Shown here: in pieces, positions 57,023 through 64,000 of the stretch
Numbering within the stretch: the stretch's first letter is position 1
How the letters are laid out: the number at the start of each line of letters is the position of its first letter
Notes under the pieces: generated by a model
Told to the model about the DNA's origin: nothing
The model's database searches: none
The model's input: the letters and a program-made list of their open reading frames with translations, nothing else
Assembly (NCBI GenBank): GCA_920105625.2
Contig: OV050030.1
Span: 70,035,611 to 70,099,610 of the forward strand
DNA length: 64,000 nucleotides
DNA from: Clusia tigrina
Taxonomy: Eukaryota; Arthropoda; Insecta; Diptera; Clusiidae
Direction: 5' to 3'
Position numbers and translations under genes: made by a program

Positions 57023-57927
57023 GTGAAGAACAAAACCCGTGCACGTCGCTCAAGAACAACTGAGAATATTGGTGCTGTAGCCCAAAGTGTTGAAGAAAAC
57101 CCAGGTTTGTCCATTCCTCGTCGTTCTTTGGAATTGGGCATTCCACAAACGTCATTATACCATATTTTGCATAAAGACTTGGGTCTTAAGGCTTATAAAG
57201 TTCAGTTAACACAAGAACTCAAGCCGGCCGATCATCAACAACGTCGTGTCTTTGCTGATTGGGTCCTTGAAATGCATGAAAATTATCCGGAATTCCATCG
57301 AAAAATCATCTTGACTGATGAGGCCCATTTCCACCTCGGTGGCTACGTCAACAAGCAAAATTGTCGCATCTGGGGCTCGGAAAATCCAAGAGTTATTGTT
57401 GAGAATCCTCTCCATCCTCAACGTGTAACTGTTTGGTGCGGTTTATGGTCCGGCGGGGTCTTGGATCTTACTTTTTCGAAAATGAGGTTGGATCAACATT
57501 TACGGTGAATGGATTGCGCTATCGAGAGATAATTAGTGATTTTTTATGGTCGGAGTTGGATGGTATTGATCTGGACAACGTTTACCTTCAACAAGACGGC
57601 GCTACGTGCCACACAAGTAACGAAACCATTGCTCTTTTACGGGAAAAGTTTCCGGTCCGTATTATATCTGGAAAAGGTGATCACAATTGGCAACCGAGGT
57701 CTTGTGATTTAATACCTTGCGACTTCTTCCTTTGGGGCCACGTGAAAGATAAGGTCGACGTCAACATCGCAGCGTCGATTCAAGACCTCAAAAATAGAAT
57801 TCGTGAGGCTATCGAGGACATAGGGCAGCCACTTTGCGATTTGGTTATGGAAAATTTCAAGAAAAGGATATGGTTCTGTAAGCGTGGTCGTGGTGGCCAT
57901 TTGGCTGATGTTGTTTTTCATTATTAA
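57023..57927 (+). pseudogene. DD41D transposase, frameshifted, D'
   Basis: Plus-strand frames 57023-57508 and 57433-57927, with the same frameshift near 57470. It differs from D1 by LDQHLR for LDQQLR and TFTVNG for TVTVNG. All three catalytic Asp codons are present. 3' of the stop, 57970-58980 is AT-rich with no gene. Confidence 0.84.
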
Positions 57928-59039
57928 CGGCATACGTTCCTCTTTATTATGAAATAAACATCCGATCATTTATCTCAAAAAATGACATTTTTCTTTGAAT
58001 ACCAAAATATAACCTTTGATTTGAAAAGGGACATACGATGAGAAGTTGGGAATATGCAGATGTATACATACTGCAGCAGGTTACATGTAAATCTACATAG
58101 ATTTTTCTGTTTATCGCTTAGGAAATTACCGTGTGGGAAATTGAAAGTAATATTTATGTATATGTTGAAATAGAAGAATATATTTAGCTTAACATAACAA
58201 TATTAGGTAATAATTGTAGCAATTATTATAAGCAATTGAAAGTGCCTTGAAAGTATATATAGCCATATAAGAGCAAGTTACAGGTTGTAGGAAAATACAC
58301 TCGTTCATGGGTATATACATACAAGGTGATAATGTTAAATAATTAAAATAAAGTACTTAATTGGATGCGATGAAAAATTGAGTCATACAATTAAGAAAGT
58401 TTTGACAGAAACGGGTTTATCTCAAACATTCTTGCTTATGTCGGAGGGGCAAATGGAGTGGCTCAGAATTGAAAAATTAAAGAATATGATATGAAAAGAT
58501 ATGATATGAAAAGAAAAATGATATGAAAGGAATTACGAAATAGTTAAACAAAAAAAAAGTAATAATAAGAAACCAATATATGAAGAACTAATAAATATAG
58601 ATGGACGAATGATTGAATTATATTTTTCTAAACGAATTTTGGTTCTTACAAATTTTGCTAAATAAGTACAGATTATTGCATAATAAATATGCTTAATATA
58701 CTTGCATTAGGAAAAGTCATAAATATAAGAATTATAACCTGTGTAAAAGTTCAAATTAAAAACCAAAGTGGTTTAGAAAATAATTAGAGTTCCAAAAATT
58801 AATTATTTGAAATCTTAATTTATAATGAAATAAATGTAATAATTCAAAGAAAACCAAAATTATACTAAATAGGAAAAATTGGACCCAACAGTATATATAG
58901 TATATATTGAAACATGATTGCATACTGAAACATGATGGCATACTTTTAGGATCCCATCTGGACTTTGAGGTTGTGTACACCACCACATGTATTTAAGCCA
59001 AGACACAATCCATGCGGATAAAAACTTCATTCGTTGTAG

Positions 59040-59200
59040 AGATAGTGGTTTAGAGAATGTTCTCGAAAATAAAAACTTCCTTCGAGGTGAATATAAGATT
59101 CTTGAATAATCCAGAAACTTCTTGAAAAGCATAGAATTTTCTACTTCAACCATTCGAAAGCTATAAAAACCACCACACTATTCAAAGTCGAACACAGTCG
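59040..59200 (+). promoter_or_regulatory. Heat-shock-type promoter, D'
   Basis: Three-unit element at 59055-59067 (GAATGTTCTCGAA), six-unit array at 59099-59126, GAA-TTC at 59134-59141, TATAAAA at 59162-59168, possible start in CACAGTCG near 59193-59200. Rightward transcription would cross 340 bp of leader, the TA run and the mariner, then enter the LOA-like ORFs in sense. Confidence 0.76.
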
Positions 59201-59540
59201 AGCAGAGATCGTAACAGTGTGTAAATCGTGCATTTTAATCGAAGCATCAGTATTTGTAATTGTGATTTCGTAAAGTTATGAAATTAATTATTAAATAAAG
59301 TGATTAATGAATTGTGAAAAAAGGTGCAAATTGTAATAAAGTAAACTTTAATAAAGTAAAACTTAATATTAAGTGTATAAATTGGAATAATTAAATAAAG
59401 CTAATTATTTTAATTTAACCAGCGATTGTTTGATTACGACACAATCCTGTGGTACGAATCCGAGTACAGAGAGTTAGAGTAAATTGTCAAGCGGGCAATT
59501 TCGGAACAGAAAAATTGTCAAGAGGGCAATTTCGTAACAA
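59201..59540 (+). other. Leader and LTR-like 3' end, D'
   Basis: AT-rich, no ATG frame of note, several AATAAA signals, then two 28 bp near-repeats (59482-59509 and 59511-59539) ending CGTAACA at the TA run. Confidence 0.5.
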
Positions 59541-59556
59541 TATATATATATATATA

Positions 59557-60507
59557 CGAGGTGTGATAAAAAAATAACCGTTATTTTCATCTTTTCGTGA
59601 GTTACGTATGTTCGATGTTCGCATTTTTTTTCTGTTATGTTGGTACACATGTCTCTTATATATGTTGACAATACCAACCATTTTGGATTGTCAGTTTGTT
59701 TTTGACAGATAAAAATGTTAGTCGTGTTTTGGGGGTGCTCTTCGATTTTGTACTATTCGAAAAAATTGATCAAAGAAACTGTATTCAGTTTTGAGTAAAA
59801 AATGAAATTAAATGCGCAAGGACATTTGAAATTATGACTGTGGCCTTTGGCGAGTCTACTATGAGCAGAACACAAGTTCAATTGTGGTATAACCGGTTTA
59901 AGGAAGGCCGAGAAGATGTCAATGACGATGCTCGTACTGGTCGCCCGAGCACGTCAACAACCGATGAAAACATTGACGCAGTGAAGAAAATGATTTTGGA
60001 TAATCGACGAATCACTATCAGAGAGGTTACTGATGATGTTGGCATATCGTTCGGCTCATGCCAAGCAATTTTTACGGATGTTTTAGGCATGAAACCTGCG
60101 GCAGCGAAGATTGTTCCAAAATTGCAAAAATTTTGAGTAAAACCAACGTCGCATGGACATCGCTCAGGAGCTGTTTTTGGCCAAAAACAAAACTGTTATC
60201 TTGCCTCAACCACCGTATTCACCGGACTTGGCCCCCGCTGACTTTTTCCTCTTTCCAAAACTGAAGACACCGATGAAAGGAAAGCGTTTTGCTACGATTG
60301 AGGAGATAAAAGAAAAATCGAAACAGGAGCTGTTGGCGATACCAAAAAAAGCATTTCAGAAGTGTTTCGAGGATTGGAAAAAATGCTGGCATAAGTGTAT
60401 TATATCTGAGGGGAATTACTTTGAAGGGGACAAGATAGTTGTTGATGAATAAATAAATACTTTTTTTTTTGATCACACAATAACGGTTATTTTTTGATCA
60501 CACCTCG
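59557..60507 (+). mobile_element. Mariner with intact ends and internal deletion (951 bp)
   Basis: Inverted terminal repeats of about 28 bp begin CGAGGTGTGAT and end ATCACACCTCG, with one mismatch, flanked by TA on both sides inside TA microsatellites. Its first 129 bp equal the mariner tips in the D units. Length is about 0.4-0.5 kb short of a usual mariner. Confidence 0.9.
59834..60452 (+). pseudogene. Mariner transposase, internally deleted
   Basis: The front holds STMSRTQVQLWYNRFKEG and the second HTH region ITIREVTDDVGISFGSCQAI, followed by KIVPKLQKF and TGA. An in-frame TGA also lies upstream near 59790. After a frame change, MDIAQELFLAKNKTVILP joins the front directly to the C-terminal part with PPYSPDLAPADFFLF (third Asp). 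Roughly 160 residues with the first two catalytic Asp are deleted. It cannot transpose itself, but its ends could be moved in trans. Confidence 0.9.
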
Positions 60508-60597
60508 TATATATATATATATATATATACGAGTATACGAGGGCGGATTGATATTGAAGCTACCTAGCGCTAGATGGCAGCACAAACACAAAAACTT
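60508..60597. other. TA run and possible second mariner tip
   Basis: 22 bp of TA, then ACGAGGGCGGATTGATATTG and CTAGATGGCAGCAC, which have the look of mariner terminal sequence, then an A/T homopolymer at the LOA 5' end. The left arm has no counterpart. Confidence 0.35.
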
Positions 60598-60894
60598 TTT
60601 TTTTTAGAAATTGCGATCTGTCAAACGTCAGCTGTTAAAATTTCACCCAAATTAATCGATTAGTTTATTTGTTGTAGTCGTTTGAAGTAAGCAACTTTCT
60701 TTGCCTGACATCCCATCGGACGCGTCCCAGGTGGCGGATAGGGGGACCCTTGGTAGGCAAATTACATTACTTCTGAACCTCTTAGGAGGGGCTGGAGTTA
60801 TGGCTGTCTCTCTATCACATTGTATAGAGAATGGGTACCATCCGCGGACCAAACTGGCTAGGGAGGAGTCCCGAACAAAAACCACTGTCTGGCG

Positions 60895-61860
60895 ATGGAC
60901 AACAATAGGTTAATTACTCCAGGTGGAACCCAGGAATGTGGAAATCCACCTGCTTCGGCGGCAGGGGCACGGATTCTGGAGGTCCCAACCATCGCTAAAG
61001 TCTCTCGCCTTTATCAGCGAGAGCGCATCCTGGAGGAGATGGGGATTGTTACCGCAATCTCTTCTTCTGCAGAGACGGAGGAACGTACCCTGGATCCAAA
61101 GGGCCTGCATCGGGAAGTCACCACAGTGGCGGAACGACCGACCAATGGTTCTAGGGCAATGCGAACTCAAGCGAGGAGACAGAGAAAGAAGCGGCTTGAT
61201 AGGCTCGTGCAGGAGAAATCCTCACGTGGCTCTGCCGGCCCTTCTGTGTTGACTCCCTCCAAAAGGCCCAGGTCGGCGGAAGTGGCACCCACGGAAGCCA
61301 CCGAGCCTGCGTAGGGATTGACCGCTCCGAAAGCTCGCTCGCGAGGTAAGCGGCGGAAGATGGTTGCTGAAAACAGCATTCCCACCTGCCCTGCAGCTGT
61401 TCCTGCTGGTGGCGCCACGACCCCAAAGGGTACGAGCGAAACCTCGGTGGCGGCTAATGTGGCGGGGAAGAATGTTGCCAATAAGCTGCAGCTTGCCCAG
61501 CCCCTCGTATCCAGCAAAACCATCTGCCCGGCGAAATCTTTGCCAGTGGCGGGTGGTGAGCTAGACTTTCGCCCAAGCACTTCCAAAGGTGCAGCCAAGC
61601 CATCGTACAGCGAGAAGGCTAACGGCCCGCAACCAATGGCGGTGATTGGGAAGCTGGGGCCTGACCATCAGCTAGCTGATGCAGAAATAAAACACTGCAA
61701 AGGTCATCTGATGCGTCGCGTCAGCAACCGGGATGGTAAAGAAGGTGCTAGTCTTGTGGTGCGAGTGGATGAGGCCACTGTTGATGTCATGGTTTCTCGG
61801 TACCGGAGCCGTGTGAGTCTCTTCTTTGGGACTGTAACCTTTCATGTCTTTCCCAGATGA
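60895..61860 (+). pseudogene. LOA-like ORF1 with amber codon, right copy
   Basis: Same 322-codon frame with TAG at 61312-61314. It keeps the 18 bp (SVAANVAGK) absent from D2, D3 and D3'. At 61666-61681 it contains CATCAGCTAGCTGATG, a perfect 16 bp palindrome; the D-unit breakpoints fall at its centre. The stop overlaps the ORF2 ATG (61857). Confidence 0.78.
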
Positions 61861-62890
61861 ATGGCTCGGACGATTCTCGTAGCTATCGTCCTTTGACGGT
61901 AACGCAGATCAACTTGCAGCATTCTAAAGCCGCTACTGTACTCCTAAGTAGACGACTCACCCAACTGCACACATCACCCCACATAATAACATTACAAGAG
62001 CCCTGGGTCACTAGGGGTCGCCTCTGTGGCCTTGGCTCGTTGAAAGGGGCCACGATATTATATGACAGAAACTCGATTAGACCTAGAGTCGGTCTTATAA
62101 TATCATCCCATCTCGCAGGGACATGCCTTGACGCATTTTGTTGTCAGGATCTGGTTGCGGCAGAGATTAGTTTTAAGAGTATGCACGGATGGTCGAGGTT
62201 CGTGATTGCATCTGCTTACTTTCCTTACGATGCTTTGGAGGCGCCACCACCTGGGAAGGTCGCTACTCTCGTAGGGTTCTGTGAGCGGCGCAGTCTTGGT
62301 CTGGTTCTTTGTTGCGATGATAATGCCCAGCATACAATCTGGGGCAGCAGCAAGTGCAATGAGCGGGGCTCTCGACTTTTCGAGTATATTGCCTCCTCCA
62401 GCCTGAACATCCACAATGTAGGCAGGCAGCCTATTTTTGTGACTACGAGAAGTCAGGAGGTAATTGACGTCGCCTGTCAAATCCAAGACTGGGGTGGTCG
62501 ATCAACAACTGGAGGGTCCTCGCCGAAGACTCGTGCTCGGACCACAGATACATTGAGTTTCAGTGTGGCGACCGGGCGCAGATGCCATTGCCCACCAGAA
62601 ACCCAAGAAAAACAGACTGGCCGAAGTTCAGGGAGGCACTGCGTGGCAGTCACGTGACGCCACTGAGACTTCGCAAGGACCAGAACATTGAGGCGGCTGT
62701 TGAACATCTCAACACCGCTCTAACAAACAGCTTTGACCTAGCCTGCCCAACTAGACCTCCTCTTAGCCGGACTCCTGTGCCATGGTGGAACCGAGAGCTT
62801 CAGGTGCTGAGGCGTGAGTCTAGAAAACTCCTCAACCGGGCCCTCAAGACGAATCTTGACGAGGACTGGGAACGATATCGACATGTTTAG
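61857..62890 (+). pseudogene. LOA-like ORF2, endonuclease, right copy
   Basis: Same motifs as the left copy, with scattered amino-acid changes (for example PHIITLQ for PHITTLQ, CCQDL for CCPDL). The frameshift near 62495 before SDHRYIEFQ and the TAG at 62888-62890 are both shared with the left copy. Confidence 0.86.
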
Positions 62891-64000
62891 AGGGACTACA
62901 AGAAGCTAATTCGGGACTCGAAAAGGACTTCTTTTAGAGACTTCTGCAGTAATATCGAATCCCTGAGTGACACGGCAAAACTGGTGAAAGTCCCGAAAAG
63001 GGACCAAACCGCTAAGCTGGCGTCGCTCAGGAAACCTGATGGCTCCTATACGGAGAGGCAAAGTGAGATACTCAGCTCGCTGTTGGAGTCACACTTTCCA
63101 GGAAATCAGGTAAGCATAGCCCGTCAACAACCACCTTTGGTCGGAAATGTTGTCAGGGCAGCTGCACCCTCTCGACATGATTGGTATGTCGCCAGAACTG
63201 TGGCGAATGAGGCTGCTATTAGATTTGCTATCAAATCCTTTGACAGCTTCAAGTCGCCCGGACTGGATGGCATATATCCTATTGTGTTGAAGGAAGGCAT
63301 TGAGTTAGTGTTGGCAGCACTGAAGAATATCTTCACTGCATGTCTCGCATTGGCCTATGTACCACGCTCTTGGAGGATGGTGAGGCTTGCTTTCTTTCCT
63401 AAGGTTGGAAGAGACGACGATAGAGCGAGCCATCGACAGGAAAGAATACGCAATAGGTATCTTTGTGGAAATAGAGGGTGCGTTTGACAATGCTACTTTC
63501 GACAGTATGTGCGGCTCTGCTAGGCGGCATGGCGTAGACCGGGTCCTAGTAAATTGGATACGTTCAATGCTGGCCCAGAGAATCATAACGGTGCGGGCGG
63601 AGGAAGATTTGCTGTTGTCGTCTGGGGTTAATAGAGGCTGTCCCCAAGGTGGCGTACTGTCTCCATTGCTCTGAAGCATGGTAATCGATCCCCTTCTTAA
63701 CGCCATTAATGACTCGGGTGTCTACGCTCAGGCATATGCGGATGATGTTGGCTGTCTTGTGACAGGTCCATCCCTTATGATTGTCTGCAGAAGGGTGCAG
63801 AGAAAACTGGATATGATTGACACTTGGTGCAGTGCGAATGGGCTATCAGCTAATCCTGCCAAGACTGGTATTGCCCTCTTTACCAGAAGGAGAAAGCTTG
63901 ATGGACTTATTCTGCCTACACTAAAAGGAGTCACTATCCAGCTATCCAAGGAAATCAAATACTCGTATCTTGGAGTCATCCTTGATAACAAACTTCTTTT
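62891..64000 (+). pseudogene. LOA-like ORF2, reverse transcriptase, right copy
   Basis: Includes the same deletion/frameshift near 63413 (KVGRDD joined to IERAIDRKEY) and the same TGA at 63672-63674 after GGVLSPLL. YADD is at 63735-63746. The 14 bp missing in the left copy (GTGCAGTGCGAATG at about 63829) are present here. The window ends in YLGVILDNKLL. Confidence 0.86.

Larger units (their letters stand above)
60598..64000 (+). mobile_element. LOA/R1-like non-LTR retrotransposon, right copy, cut by window end
   Basis: Inverted counterpart of 34300-37700. Positions match at a constant coordinate sum of about 98,300, with about 0.5-1 percent differences, to the last base of the window. It includes leader, upstream frame (60701-60913), ORF1 and ORF2 as far as the RT thumb. 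RNase H and the tail lie beyond the window. Confidence 0.87.

Overview
The window is repetitive eukaryotic DNA, almost certainly from an insect. The retroelement repertoire (I-type, jockey-type and LOA/R1-type non-LTR elements plus several mariner families) points to a true fly, possibly a tephritid, but no host gene is present to fix the species. No unique host gene, tRNA or rRNA was recognised. One 500-base N run (31790-32289) marks a scaffold gap.

Region 1 (1-30262) is a satellite array of roughly 190-200 bp monomers, AT-rich and with visible higher-order repeats. It is interrupted by: a 3.76 kb terminal-inverted-repeat DNA transposon of a family I cannot assign (6538-10294; target duplication CTGGAG, one decayed transposase-like gene); three related fragments of one jockey-type insertion (19951-20154, 20559-21414, 27871-28233); and a near full-length I-type element on the minus strand (22739-27870), nested at the edge of the third jockey copy. 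The jockey fragments share junction sequence, so they look amplified together with the satellite. A paralogous empty site survives at 30157-30167.

Region 2 (30263-37697) holds a 5'-truncated RT/RNase H element, the gap, a Mos1-like mariner fragment with two in-frame stops, and a nearly full-length LOA/R1-like non-LTR element on the minus strand. The last ends in a poly(A) tract inside the mariner fragment.

Region 3 (36628-64000) is a large composite palindrome built only of transposon pieces. A unit of about 7.2 kb is tandemly repeated: LOA ORF1 5' part, a 129 bp mariner end, an unassigned 323 bp block, a TA microsatellite, an LTR-like promoter segment with heat-shock elements, a frameshifted mariner-superfamily transposase with DD41D spacing, a 1,021 bp LTR with a Lys-type primer-binding site, and a second TA microsatellite. 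D1 (36628-43773) and D2 (43774-51030) are complete; D3 (51031-52613) is partial. At 52613/52614, inside a 104 bp TA run, the sequence turns back on itself: D3' (52614-54196) mirrors D3 base for base in length, followed by one inverted unit (54197-59540), a 951 bp internally deleted mariner with intact ends, and a plus-strand copy of the LOA element running off the window. The two LOA copies share the same disabling lesions, so they are an inverted segmental duplication of one dead insertion, not two insertions.

Every transposase or reverse transcriptase here is broken; only the I-element ORF1 is fully open. What may still act are the promoters. LTR promoters on both arms point toward the palindrome centre, and the heat-shock-type promoters point outward toward the LOA sequences. 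Read-through into the centre would give self-complementary RNA.
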